From Caenorhabditis elegans (lineage: Eukaryota > Nematoda > Chromadorea > Rhabditida > Rhabditidae): a DNA stretch of 64,000 bases. Under the pieces are notes generated by a model. That model was not told where the DNA came from. It ran no database searches and saw nothing but the letters and a program-made list of their open reading frames with translations. This document shows positions 14,942 to 26,386 of the stretch, piece after piece (within the stretch, counting starts at the first letter, position 1; each line of letters starts with the position of its first letter). The DNA lies in NCBI RefSeq assembly GCF_000002985.6, contig NC_003282.8:4650001-4714000 (forward strand). Direction: 5' to 3'. A program made the position numbers and the translations under genes.

Positions 14942-15423
14942 ACGTCCTCTACCTCAAGATATGTGTGCACTTTGACGAAATATAAATCTCGTACAATTAT
15001 AAAGTGCCCCCCGATCTTAATAGTAATTTCCCCGTATTTTTGACTAATTTTTACATTCGTTTTATTGTTTTATTCACACAATCCCATATTCTTTCACGCG
15101 GTTCTTTTGCATCCAAAAATTTGTACAAGACGATCTCCCGAATTTACTGACGGGGATTTTTTTGTAGTTTGAAAATACACACGCACAATAAAGCGTTGAT
15201 TATGTTAATTTTTTTCCTTGATGTGAACATTGTTGAAAGTGAAATGCAAGAAAATATCTGCTTTTTAGACTTTAAACTTGGATTTCCTAGAAGAGATCTC
15301 TCTAGAGAGTGAACAGAGAATTAGAGAAACGAGGCAAATGCAAATGCAAAAAAAGCTCTATGGAACTACTTTTTTCAGATTTTGGAATTTATTATTTATT
15401 TTCGGGTTTTAAAATAGCTTGAA
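14942..15423. other. Intergenic: jmjd-1.2 3' end to the methyltransferase promoter
   Basis: AT-rich, with AATATAAATC shortly after the jmjd-1.2 stop and a TTTTTTCAG acceptor near 15379 that may be a trans-splice site for the next gene. No open frame of interest. Confidence 0.5.
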
Positions 15424-17239
15424 ATGAGCGACATGAGCGAACAAAGTGTTGAAATTGCTTCTTCACAACTTGGAACCAAGGATTTGTAAGTAAAAATTCT
15501 AAAAATTTACATCTAGAGTTGGCTAAAACATTTTTATTTCAGCTGGGATCAACGATACGAGTTGGAACTTAAAAATTTCAAGCAACACGGAGATGAGGGA
15601 GAGGTGTGGTTCGGAACATCGTCTGAAACACGAATCGTAAAATATTTAATCGATTCGAAAACCGGCAAAGATGCAAAGATTCTTGATTTGGGATGTGGAA
15701 ATGGATCGGTTTTGAGGAAATTGGTATGGATTTCGAGCTCAAAACCTCTGAAATTCAGTTTTTTTTCAGAGATCGAAAGGATTCCAGAGTCTGAAAGGTG
15801 TTGATTATTGTCAAAAAGCTGTTGATCTTTCTGCAGCCGCTTCGAAAGCTGAGCGAGAAGAGGAAGAAGACGAAGAATTAGTAGATATTGAATTTGAGGT
15901 GTAAATTTTTGAATTTTGCATCATTAAAAACGGAGAAGAGGTGTTTATTCATCTAAAACATAAATTTTTGCATAAATAACGAAAAAATAGCTAATTATTT
16001 TGAATTTCCGCGCAAATAAATTACCTAGTTCCGACATTTTCGCGTTTTCCGACTAATTTGATTGGTTTCTTTTGTAAAAACACCGTTTATCAATTTTCAG
16101 ACATTTTCCCGGGAAGAAGGCCTGAAAAGCGCTAAGTTTACTTTAATTTATAATTTTTTTGCGGAAAACTTTCTAAAAATTGACAAGGGGTGTTTCAAAA
16201 GTTTAAGGAAAATATAAGAAAATCGAAGAAAACGCGAAATGTCGAAACTAGGTTATTAATTTGCTCGGGAATTTAAAATTAATTCACCAATTTGAATTTT
16301 TTCTGCAAACCGCCTTTAAATATTGTTTTTCTCGAAATTTCAAAGCAAAAACGTTTTCTTTCAGCAATTGGACATAACCACACCGCCAGCCGACTTTTTC
16401 TCCTCGAAATTCGATGTAATTCTCGATAAAGGCACATGGGACGCGATGAGCCTATCCGATGAACGAGAAGCTCGTCTGAAAGCCTACTTGGGTTTTCTTG
16501 ATAATGGTCTGAGCGCTGGCGGTCGATTTGTGATATTCTCGTGTAATTTCACTTTGTAAGTAGGCCTAAAAAGGGCCTCGAAATGAAACTTCTAAATAGG
16601 TCACTCCAAAAAATTGAGCGGCATACGAGCACTTTGAAACTGAGAAAAGTTGATCTGAAACAGCTTCCAGACCATTTTTTTCCATTAAAAAGTTTATCAA
16701 AAATTTGCATTGTTTTTTGACCAAAAATTTTTTGACCAAAGTTTTCAGTTAAAAATTGTATTTTTTCAATTAGGGAGATTTAAAAAAGAAAATCAATTTA
16801 GATATTTCCAACAATTTTCCAAGGTTTCAGAAAAAATCGGAATTTTTTTTGACTGAACCAAATTTTTTGATTAAAAAAAGTCAGGATTTTTGAATTTTTT
16901 AAAAATCGTCTCAAATTGTTCATTAGATTCAAAAAAAATATTGAAAAAATGAGCTGAACCGAGTTCAGATCGATTTTTTCTAGTTCAAAGTTCTCGTATG
17001 CACCTAAATTTTTTGAAGTTACTCTTTCAAATGACATATGCAAGTTCAAATACTTCCATTGTAAGTCGAAATCAATTGTTTTCCTTTTCAGCGACGAGAT
17101 GTGCTCGCAATTCGGTGGCGGCGGCGGCTCAACAAGTCTAGAGATCGTGTGTGAAGTACCAGCAAGTCACAGCTTCTCGTTTGGCGGAAAACAAGGTGTC
17201 ACTTCAACGGGTGCCGTCTTCCGGAAGAAGACTCTATAA
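15424..17239 (+). CDS. Protein-lysine methyltransferase, EEF1AKMT2/METTL10 (Efm4)-like
   Basis: Five exons (15424-15485, 15543-15723, 15770-15898, 16365-16555, 17092-17239) encode 236 residues. The class I SAM-binding motif ILDLGCGNG lies at 67-75, preceded by WDQRYELELKNF and VWFG, and followed by KGVDYC and FDVILDKGTWDAMSL. DKGT(W/F)D is typical of the METTL10/Efm4 group, which methylates a lysine of elongation factor eEF1A in the cytosol. An acidic insert (REEEEDEELVDIE) follows strand 2. The length fits the family. Intron 4 is 536 bp and holds a candidate antisense 21U-RNA promoter. The start is the first ATG of the open frame, 45 bp after an acceptor. Confidence 0.88.
16597..16617 (-). 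ncRNA. Candidate 21U-RNA (piRNA) locus with upstream CTGTTTCA motif
   Basis: On the minus strand the octamer CTGTTTCA (16663-16656) is followed 38 bases later by CGCT, a YRNT motif whose T (16617) would be the 5' U. Spacing matches the two-part 21U promoter of C. elegans, and part of chromosome IV is known to be dense in such loci. The locus sits antisense in the last intron of the methyltransferase gene. Chance matches to the octamer are expected at about this density, so confidence is limited. Confidence 0.4.
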
Positions 17240-17485
17240 ACACCTCTCCTCTGTGTTATTGTTGTTGTTCATTTCTTTTCCCCCTTCCCCCCCCCCCCCC
17301 ACATTTCTCCCATCGTTTCTCAGTTTCTCAGTTGTTATATAAAAAAAAAGTAGGTTTCTCTTATCTCTCTCCCACTGTGTTCTCTCTTTAGCTAATCAGG
17401 TGCATCATCATCATCATTTTAACGCCAGTGTTGCTCGGCATGATGGATCTTGGAGAAAGTGGCAGCAGACCCTTCTCCTCCTAGA

Positions 17486-17713
17486 CTACTTTTCGCGGAA
17501 AATGGGAGTTTGATAGGGCGGCGCCTTCTTAGACGCGGGGAGCTCCTTCGTCTCCAGGGACTCCTTTTGAAGGAAGGAGATGGGGTGCTTGTGACCCGAA
17601 GATGGGGGCTCACTTTCGGCTCCGAGCACAAGTAGCAGCAACAGCAGCAGCTGCAGAGATTCCACGTTGTGAAAGAGCTTCTCTTTTCGACCTTTCGTCG
17701 CCTCATTAATCAT
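17486..17713 (-). CDS. Possible small secreted-peptide ORF (75 aa)
   Basis: The open frame starts MINEATKGRKEKL, has a leucine core LLLLLLLVLGAES (residues ~21-33) resembling a signal peptide, and then a hydrophilic, Lys/Glu/Pro-rich tail ending PIFREK. Third codon positions are strongly G/C (AAG, GAG, CTC, CTG), unlike the surrounding AT-rich DNA. No splice context, homologue or dibasic processing pattern clearly supports it, and another minus-strand frame is also open across the same stretch. It could instead be a GC-rich regulatory island or a non-coding first exon. Confidence 0.25.
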   Translation of the reverse strand: MINEATKGRKEKLFHNVESLQLLLLLLLVLGAESEPPSSGHKHPISFLQKESLETKELPASKKAPPYQTPIFREK

Positions 17714-18616
17714 TCATTCAATCTTTTTTACATGTTCGTTTTCTACCTCTTGCTCCCCTCCCGTACGCACACTTTTCACACATTTCTTTAATCCATCTGA
17801 ACATGCATATTTCTCTTGTTTTCTTTTTGTTTTCTGGGTGACTTCTTGGTGGTTTTTTATTAGTCTGTATAGGCAGAGTGCCAAAGACAATTGACGACGA
17901 CACACACACAAGTATAGTCGTTTTTTGGTGAAAGAAGGAAGGACGAAAATGTTATGCAAAAAAGTTGACTTCCGGAAGTTTTTCTGCAACTTTTCTTTTC
18001 AAAAACGTTCTGAGATTCAACTATGTATGCGCCTTTAAGCTAGGGGTACTGTAGTTTAAAAAATTTGAGCTTTTCGAGATTGTTTTTGATGATTTTTATT
18101 TTTAATGCTACATAGTTTTCTATTAAAAAAATAATTTTCCAGGTGAATTTTGCAATTTTTGATACGACGACAGATTTTTGATAAAGGTGTGCGCCTTTAA
18201 TGAGTACAGTAACCTCCACTCCTTTTTTTTGTAATTTTCTATAAATATTATTCTATTATTTTAAATTTGTTTTTCAAAAAATAAAGCTTTTAGACACTAC
18301 TGTAGTTCTTAAAGGCGCACACCCTTTTTCATTAAAATTTTTTTGAATGGTCTCACCGCGAAAAAGTTTTCGAATCTTTCCTTTTCTTTTGAAAAATAAT
18401 AATTAAAAACTGAAAATCTTCACAAAAATCAAGAAAAAGTAGAAAAATGAAGATATTCGTCTACGAAATCCCGAAAAAAGGATATATAACTTTTTTTCAC
18501 GGTGAGACCCATTCGAGAAAATCCGAGCAACATTTAAACACGCATTTCAGAATATTGTGAGCATAATAATTTTAAAATCTTTTGTTTTATTCCCCATGTT
18601 TCGATTTTTGCGCAAA

Positions 18617-18929
18617 AAATACGGTACCGGTCTCGACAAGAAAATTATTATTAAACTCGAAAAGATGTGCGCCTTTAAAAAATTCTGTAAATTCAGATTT
18701 TTATTGTTGCGGAATTTTTACTGGGTACCAATTGGATCTTCACAGTTTTTTTTTCAATCAAAATACTTAAGCAAAGCAAGCAAATACACATCGTAAAAAA
18801 AAACTATGAAAAATTGACAAAAAATTCCGCAGCCAGCACAATTTGAAATTACAGTACCCCTTTAATTCGCGCATTTTTAAAGAATCACCAAAAATTGGTC
18901 GTATCGAGACCAGGTACCGTATTTTTGGA
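18617..18929. repeat. Foldback repeat, GCGCCTTTAA family
   Basis: Nearly complete copy with termini ATACGGTACCGGTCTCGAC and the inverse TCGAGACCAGGTACCGTAT. Inner GATGTGCGCCTTTAAAAA faces a diverged ACAGTACCCCTTTAA. Related partial copies lie at about 18000-18060 and 18180-18370. Confidence 0.8.
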
Positions 18930-19542
18930 AAAAAAATCACAAACTCACGGCTGACTAATAAAAAATAGCTTTCGATGTAGAATCATCAGTGCATTAAATT
19001 ACGAGAAAAACCTTTCTACAGTACTCTAGTTGATTTATTTTTAGGAAATCAGAAGAAAAAATAATGCAATTTAAAGTTGGAAAGTGCAAAAATTTCAGTG
19101 TCAAAACTAACCGAATCAAAAATGACCTTTTCGTGCCAAGACCAGAACTTTCCAAAATACCAATAATTGAATAAAACGTTTAGTTTCCTCGTGCCACCCC
19201 GGCGGGCGGGTGTCACTAATTGTCAGTGGCCTGGTGTGACATCAAAAAGTTTGATTTCATTGTGGCCGTCGTGGGGTCCTCCCATTTCTCTTCCTCTCTT
19301 TGCCAACACCACAAACGGCGTTTTTTTTCATTTTCTGCGACCGCTTCTTCCTTTTTTTTATCCCACCGAACGTTATTTTTTTTTGCATAACTTCTTCCAG
19401 TTTTTTTAGTAGTATGAAGACAAATTGTTGTGTCTTCTTGTCCCCCCATCCTTCCCGCCGAAAAACATAATAAAATAATTCAATTACCGTCTAGCCGCCG
19501 CTTCTTGTCTTATTTTGAAGAAAATGAGCCCAGTTTTACAGA

Positions 19543-21992
19543 ATGAAGCCTCATTTATGTGATCAACCAATGAATCTTACTCGGCGAGCATGCTGTCAAC
19601 TTGTACTATTTTTGAATGATACTGAACGGGTGAGTATATTATAATTGGTATTTGTAAAACGATTTTTAAGTAATAGAATGTAATAGAAAAACTGATTCTT
19701 ACATTTTTTTTTTCATTTTTGAAGGAAAAACGTTTTAGATAGGCACAAAAATGCATATTTGCTCAAAAATACGGTACCTAGGGTCTCGACGCGACACATT
19801 TTAAAAAGAATACTGTAATGTTTTTAATCGAGTTTTCATATTTTTTTACGAAAAAATTTATTTAATTATTTAAAAACATATAAATCGCTATAAAAAGCTG
19901 CGAAAAATCCTTGAAATTCCGAAAAAACAAAAGTTTGAAATTACAGTAATTTTTAATGACGTTTGGTTTTTTGCACAAATCTCAAAACTTAGCGTCTGGA
20001 TAATACAAATCTGCGTTTACTGGGTCAACATCTGGTTTTACGAAAAAATGCGGAAAATATGTGGTAGGCAGGCATAGGAACGCCTGGAGATTTAATTTCT
20101 TGTCTATCAGTGTTGTTTTATTTGTCTGAATATGTTTTTTTTCCAAAAACTTTCGCGTAAAGTATGGTGCATTGTCATTACTGTACACACCAATGTGATG
20201 CAACATATCCATATTTTACGCGAAAGTTATCTAGAAAACAATGGTTACAGGCACAGTAATAGGCATTTAAGTTTACAGGTGTGTCAATGTCTGCCTGCCT
20301 GCCAACCGCCTATTTTCTGCATTTTGGCGTAAAATCTGGTTTTTTATGGTGTTATTTTTTCCTAAAAAATGCCAACAAAGTACAAATTGGACATTCAAAT
20401 GCGGAACTTTCTCCAGATTTATATGTTTACTATAAACACAATAAACTTTCAAATCCACCGAGACTACTGTAATTATCATGTTTTGGTGCACACAAAACAA
20501 ATGCCTGTAGTCATATCGCGCTGACCCTTCTCTGAGCCCCCGTCGAGCTTCTCTACTCTCTTCTCCACATACACACTCTCTCTATCCCAACGAATAAGGA
20601 GAGTATTTATCATTTGTGAGATTTCCCTGTCAGGGGAATCCCCGTGGGATCATCCCCACATCTTCTCAAATCTCCCCCGATTTTTTGCTTTTTTGTGTTG
20701 GAACAATCATAATTGATGGGTGGTTTTTTGACGTGTATTTGGTTTCAGGTGCCGCCTTGCTCCACATCAATGCTCCCATCAACTACGAGTCATGTAAGTT
20801 TGGCCCCCATCTTTTGCTAGGTGGCCTAGAAAAAATGAAATCTCGGGCACCCTTTGAAGCTGACCCAAAAAATTATCTCAAAAGGTGGTTTTCATAGTCT
20901 CGTCAAACCGATTTTAAAAGGGTAGCCGATTTTTTTAACAGTTTTTTTTTAATTCTTGATTTTGTATTATTTTTTGCCGACTATTTTGAAATTAAACATT
21001 TTAAAAAGTGAAACAACTTGAATTTTTAGTTTTCTACAGAATATACATCGAGGTTTTATGTATTTGAAAAATGAAAAATAACAGTTCAATTTAAATTTTG
21101 AGTTTAAAAAGCTTTAAAGCATGCATTTTGGCTGGAAAAATGGTTGAAAAATGAAAAGAGCCCTTTCCCTCGTGGAGTACAATTCAAATTTTTCCAGAAA
21201 CCACCGATATATTTAGTGGAACCTGTTGAAGAATCCGAGGATCATTTGACATTTTTCGTTGGCATTTTTATGCTTATGGTTATTGCATTAGCATTCTCAA
21301 TTGGGTTGAGCAAAATGACAAAGCCAAAGTAAGATTTTTTGAAGATTCTGAAAATCAAATACTTTTTTTCAGAGTATCAATAAGTCGATATAATACTTCA
21401 AACTCTTCGTATGACATATTAATGTGGCTTTCGAGTAATCCAACAAATAGGTGAGTTTAGAACAATAAAGCCAAAAATGTCTATGAGGCCTAAAAGGCCT
21501 ATAAGGCTTATAAGGCCTATCAAGCCTAAAAGATCTATGAGGCCTATGAGGTCTACAAAACCGGTAAAGTCTATATGGTCTAAAAGGTCTATTAGGCCTA
21601 GAATCTTCAGATGGTTTATTGGGTCTGGGGCTATGAGGTCTATGATATCCATAAAGCCTATAAGGCTAAAAGGTCTATAAGGCCTATAAGTATATATGGT
21701 CTATAAGATCTAAATGGTCTATACGGTCATCTTGAACTAGAAAACTTTTAATTCAGATCCTCCATGCTCCTTCTGCTCCGATCCATGTGCCGAACTCCAA
21801 CGACACCGGACAGCAGTGTCTCAGTGGTATCCTCAAATATCCCGTATGTTTTCTATTTTCTTCTCTTCTATTTTCCTGTTTAATCTGATTAAGAACTTCA
21901 GACTGCTCCCATCTTACCAATGTGCCAGTCAATCCACCACAGCCAACACACCACCTCCTCCCTATTCAGCCACGTCACATCTGGTCGCTTGA
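19543..21992 (+). CDS. Small single-pass membrane protein with PPxY motifs (Shisa/WBP1-like layout)
   Basis: Six exons (19543-19629, 20749-20793, 21198-21328, 21373-21450, 21757-21843, 21902-21992) join in phase to 172 residues. The first exon follows TTTTACAG one base before the ATG and ends at a strong GTGAGTA donor; its phase matches the next exon. The N-terminal part has four Cys (C5, C17, C18, C33), a possible N-glycosylation site (NDT) and PPIY. A 21-residue helix (61-81) precedes a Ser-rich cytosolic tail ending in PPPPY (160-164). PPxY binds WW domains, for example of NEDD4-type ligases. The layout resembles Shisa or WBP1/VOPP1 adaptors, but the Cys pattern is incomplete, so the family is uncertain. 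If exon 1 is wrong, translation could start at 20770. Confidence 0.65.
19768..19965. repeat. Foldback repeat, GCGCCTTTAA family (diverged)
   Basis: It starts with ATACGGTACCTAGGGTCTCG and has ACTGTAATG on one side and TTACAGTAATTTTTAATG on the other. It lies in intron 1 of the PPxY gene. Confidence 0.6.
20150..20235. repeat. Short palindrome with CGTAAAATATGGTGCAT-type arms
   Basis: The left arm is CGCGTAAAGTATGGTGCATT; the right arm is the inverse ending CATATTTTACGCG. The same arm sequence recurs around 35230-35580, 38800-38970 and 44840-44885, so this is a dispersed family. Confidence 0.65.
21477..21727. repeat. Minisatellite of TAAGGCCTA-like units
   Basis: About 250 bp of degenerate repeats such as AGGCCTATAAGG and AAGGTCTATGAGG lie inside intron 4 of the PPxY gene. 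The long open frames it creates on both strands are artefacts of a repeat without stop codons. Confidence 0.85.
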
Positions 21993-22436
21993 TGCCTTTG
22001 ATTTTTGAAATTTTGTTTTCTACGGGTTCCCCCTGTCTGTTTCGCTTTGAATTACCAAGTCCTTATTAAAGTTATAAAACAATTTCCAATTGCCCTGTAG
22101 TTTGATCTTTAAAAAATGGGCGGGAAAGAAACACAAACCACATCGGATTGAAATCCGATATTTGAGGATACTCTTCATCTGCGCACCATCACCACCGATT
22201 GGTTTAGCTCTTTGAGGTTTTTGGTGTTCTAATGTGGGAAAAAACGAGTGGAATTGAATGACAATGACGTTGAAAATCAAACAACTGAATACTCCGAACA
22301 TGTTTTGTTTTCTACCAGTAGAGCTGAGAGAAGTGCCGAAAAATTCTCACTTTTTCGTCGTTTTTTTTTTGAAAAATTATATTAAACATATCGAGAAATA
22401 TTGGTACTTCTTGAAAATAACATTATTTTCCCTTAA

Positions 22437-22760
22437 TTGCCGGTTTGTCGATTTTCTGGAAATTTTAATTTTCCGCAAATTGCCGATTTGCGGATTGCCG
22501 GATATCAGACTTGCCGGAAATGTTTAGAGGGATACTTTATAAGACGGAAACACTTAAAACTGTGCCTTTCCGGCAAATTCGGCAAATCGGCAAGTGGTCG
22601 GTTTGCCGATTTGCCGGAAAGTTTAAATTACGGCACTTTGCCTGAAATTTTCAATTCCGACAATTTTCCGGAAACTTTAAATTACGGCATTTTGCCGGTT
22701 TGCCGATTTGCCGGAAATTTTCATTTTCTGCAAATTGCCGGTTTGCCGCGTTGGCGGAAA
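22437..22760. repeat. Dispersed repeat of TTGCCGATTTGCCGG units
   Basis: Alternating TTGCCGGTTTGCC, ATTTGCCGGAAATTT and CGGCAAATCGGCAA blocks form imperfect palindromes. Related short copies occur at 42010-42100 and 43535-43620. There is no coding potential. Confidence 0.75.
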
Positions 22761-23869
22761 TTCCAATTCCGCATAGTCACCATAGTCAAAACTAACTTCA
22801 AACTATCAAATTAGACCACAAGTTCTTTTCAATGATATCTCTGAACAAATTAGTGGAAGGACAGAAGCATCCCAGCGTACAGTAGCCATAGAGCATGTAA
22901 TCGGTGAAGAGACTCAGTTGTGTTGATTTAGAGCCGAAGTCCAGTGGGGGTGAAATACGGATTAACTGTCTCTTCCCCTCAAAAGCTATACGTGTGTGTG
23001 TGTGTGCTGCTTTTAGCGCATTTGTGTTTATTTGAAGAGTACCTCCCAGTTGGTGGCGGTAGTGAGGTTTTAGGTGATGCTGCTCATTCCTTTTTGTGCT
23101 CCCGTCGCTTCTGGGCAATTTCATTATTGTCCAGAAGAGGAGTCACACACTGTTTACATTGTGTGCAAGTGTGGTCACGCAATTAGGAGCATCAAGTTTC
23201 AGGAATATCCAGAGAAGTCAATGTTCCCTTCTTTTCTTCTTCTATTTTTGTGATCAGGGAAACTCTCCCAGAAGATGGATATTTGCACTTTGAATAATCC
23301 CCATCTAGATTTTGATCTCATAAAATGTGCCATTTTCTCATCCCCCGACATTTTGCACTTTGCCTTCTCACACACAGTACCTGCACTTTCCCATCGTATC
23401 TGGTAATGGGGAGAGCACTCCAAATTGCTCGGGGAGTTTGAATCTGAGGAGTATTACATTATAGAACATGTTAAGTTTTTGATCAGGAGGGAAAATTGAT
23501 TTTTGAAAACGATGACGTCATCAGTCTCATTTGTGTGACGTCACTCGTTTGGAAATTGATTTCCCGCGATTTCAGAATCGGCGAATTTCGGCATCTTTTT
23601 CGTTTTTTTCAATCGCTAGGAAAAACTTTTTTATATCTAAACCGGGACATAATTTTTTTGTTATTTTTTTCGAAGGCGTTTACGGGCGAATTTTTCTAAA
23701 GTTTTTAGTTTTTTTTTACTAAATGGTGAGCATACTCATCTTTCGACCTTCTACCCCTTGCTGCTCCGCCCAAGAATTTTTTTGCGCAGTTATACTTGTA
23801 TTTTTCCGATCTCGGAGAATTTTATTTACTGAGAAAAGTTAAACATTTGAAACAAAAATAGTAAATGCT

Positions 23870-24155
23870 ATGTGGCCGTGAAATGAGAAACTCGGTCACT
23901 CTTAAAAGTGCTCAAAACAGTTTTTCGACGTGGCCGTGTTGTTCTATGCCAATTTCAGAATATGTCAAAATGGTCGTGATGCACCATGTCCTTATTCCGA
24001 GAATGGCCGAGTTTTCACATTTTCTAGGCCATGAATAAATAACTTCGCAGAGCAAAAATTTTTCTAGTCTTGAAATATGCCAAAAATGTCTTAATGCACC
24101 ATGTTCATTTGTCAAGCGTGGCCGTGTTTTCTCATTTTCTAGGCCACGTGGCAAA
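23870..24155. repeat. Repeat with GGCCGTGTTTTCTCATTTTC arms
   Basis: Three related segments with GTGGCCGTG, TTTCTCATTTTCTAGGCCA and TGCACCATGT words are arranged as direct and inverted copies. Fragments of the same family appear in the last intron of the RTK-like gene (about 34780-34820) and near 62600-62660. Confidence 0.6.
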
Positions 24156-24548
24156 CACCTACCTATGGGGAGAAAGAGTAGACTTTTAGGAGCCCCCCAA
24201 TTTCTCAACAAAAAAAACTACCTCGCATAATAATTGCTCATCAGACAGTGTACAAATCTTCTTGTTTCTATGCCCTCCCTGTGCCTAGGGAGGTCACTAA
24301 TCTGTGCTTCCGACCACATTCCACTCAAGCTTCTCTCTTCCTGTGCAGCACAGTCATTGTTTGCGCTTCTTGTGAAATTTGCGTATTCATCGGAGCCATC
24401 GGAGCCTAACATTCCTGGCTACCTAGAAATTTGGAGAGCAAAAAAATTTGGCTCCAAAAACGGGTACCCTATGCCCCCTCCCCTAAATGCAGCAACAGCA
24501 ACCCCATAACATATCAAATTACTGTGTCAACATGGACATGAAGCTCAG

Positions 24549-24561
24549 CCCCCCCCCCCCC
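24549..24561. repeat. C13 homopolymer
   Basis: Thirteen cytosines flanked by CTCCTCCG. Such tracts can form G-quadruplexes on the opposite strand and are deletion-prone in worms lacking DOG-1 (FANCJ helicase). Confidence 0.85.
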
Positions 24562-24879
24562 TCCTCCGAGGGGTCTCTCTCCATCGGCTCCCGCACCTAT
24601 TATTTGTATTTTAATATGTACATATCAGACCACTTCTCATTAGGACTTACACCACCACACCAACATCATACCATATTCGACCTCAAAAACGTACAAACCT
24701 CGGAGGTGGAGAACATACCCCCTTTTCACTCATTCAGATCTTTTCATAATACGTCATGACTCATTTCAACTTTCTATGCAAAAAATAGTTTCCCTTTTTC
24801 CAATTAACCTTTTTTGAGAGACCTCACTATCAGCTTTTTTCTTTCGTTTTTATTGGTTAAAAATTAATTAATTTTTATG

Positions 24880-25253
24880 GTCTCACAAGGGAAGGCTCTG
24901 AACTCATTATCGGACTTCGTTACGCCACTATATTCATTCAATAGAGAATAGTTACATATGATCACTCCAAAAAATTTAGCTGCTTCAGAGCAGGTTCGAC
25001 CAAGTTACGACATTTTGAAAGTGCCAAAATACCCTTTTTTAAATTCCAACAAATTCAAAAAAATTTTTTTTCTATAAGTTGATATAAAGGATTTCAAGGA
25101 TTTTTTTTCGGCAACTTCAAAGTGTCGTAACTTGGTCGAACCTGCTCTGAAGCAGCTAAATTTTTTAGAGTGATCATCTGTAACCATTCTCTTTCGAATA
25201 TATAGTGGCGTAACGAAGTCCGATAACGAGTTCAGAGCCTTCCCTTGTCAGGT
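24880..25253. repeat. Long palindrome (~150-bp arms)
   Basis: The left arm runs from CACAAGGGAAGGCTCTGAAC through CGGACTTCGTTACGCCACTA and AGCAGGTTCGACCAAG to ACGACATTTTGAAAG. The right arm is the near-perfect inverse, ending in GAGTTCAGAGCCTTCCCTTG. It is a foldback element or transposon remnant; the loop is AT-rich and non-coding. Confidence 0.9.
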
Positions 25254-26124
25254 GTATCAGGTGTCAATATTAATTGTTTCCAACTTGCGTCTAATATCTG
25301 ATGTAGTGCAGTTGAAAAATAAGCCAAAAAGATAAGATTTAATCAAGTTAAACTGAAAATTTTGAAAATATATTTTCACCTTTCCATATTCAAGGTTATG
25401 ACACTTAAATGTTCTAAAATGTAGATCCTAGGTGGTAGGCAAGCGTGTAGGCACGTAGGCTCTTAGGCATGAAGATGTACGTACCTAACCATAAAACCCA
25501 AATAACAAAAATTTAGAAAAATTCAATTCGGTAAGAAAGTGAATCAATTTTCCCGTAATTCAAATTAATCAACAAAAATGCCTACCAACCTTTAAGAAGG
25601 CCAACCCTGCCACCTTACGCCTACATTCGTACCTGCTTCCGAATTTCATGCAGGTGGTATTTGGATACGTAGGCAGGCTAAGGTAGCTAAAGGAAAATTG
25701 TTTGCCTGCCTACCTTATAGTTGACCAACACATGTCAATGGCAAATTTTTTTGCAAACATGCTGGTAGGCATAATCTAGGCAAGGCAACTGAAAACTTCT
25801 TAAAATCATTGAAGACTTTTGTGTAGTTCCTCGTGTTACGTACAATTGCAATGTATTTTTGTCATTCTACTATCCACTTTAAAATTAAATATTCCACCAC
25901 TTTTTTCCAAAAACCCTTATCATTTTCTCATTTCTCTCTCGTTCCCCAATTTTTCTTTTTACTTTTTCTTAGTTCCCATCCTTCTTCCATACTGTTAAGA
26001 TATCAAACTCAATTGAAAGTAGAAATTGAAAATTGTTGAGCAAATATTTGGGTCAGCGGGAATCTCTTCTTTTCTGCCACCACTGTGCAAAAGAGAGAGT
26101 TGATTCTCTGAAACATTAGATGGA

Positions 26125-26137
26125 GGGGGGGGGGGGG
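26125..26137. repeat. G13 homopolymer
   Basis: Thirteen guanines preceded by TGGA. Together with C14 at 17287 and C13 at 24549 it makes three potential G-quadruplex tracts within 9 kb. Confidence 0.85.
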
Positions 26138-26386
26138 CAAAATGACTAACTTTTTCGGTAAATAATTGTCTCCCACGGGATGGTTCGCTACTTTCACTTT
26201 TTTCATTACAGTTAGACTAACAAACCACTTGAAATTCAAAAGAGAATGAGAGGAAGAAGCTGGGAGAGAGAGCATCGAATGATGAGATACACCAACTTGT
26301 CGACACATTTACTGACATTAGAGCCTAGGTTGTATAGAGTTTTGCAAAAATTTTTTACAGATTGAATTTTCTTTAATTTTCATTGA

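Larger units (their letters stand above)
17240..19542. other. Repeat-rich intergenic region upstream of the PPxY membrane protein gene
   Basis: It contains a C14 homopolymer (17287-17300), a GC-rich island with a possible minus-strand peptide ORF (17486-17713), and several foldback copies of the GCGCCTTTAA family between 18000 and 18930. A further GC-rich, non-repeat island at about 19190-19320 may be promoter DNA for the gene starting at 19543. No other gene is supported. Confidence 0.5.

Noticed and set aside
21419-21680. ORFs on both strands rich in Arg-Pro-Ile or Leu-Ile-Asp-Gly repeats
   Set aside because: They translate the TAAGGCCTA minisatellite inside an intron of the PPxY gene.
22798-23124. 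Minus-strand ORF with a YGYCTLGCFC segment resembling a phospholipase A2 calcium loop
   Set aside because: Only a few Cys/Gly residues fit; no His-Asp active-site motif and no splice partner exons.
23912-24412. Possible minus-strand genes in the GGCCGTG repeat and adjoining island
   Set aside because: The first is repeat-derived; the second has open frames on both strands without splice or start support.
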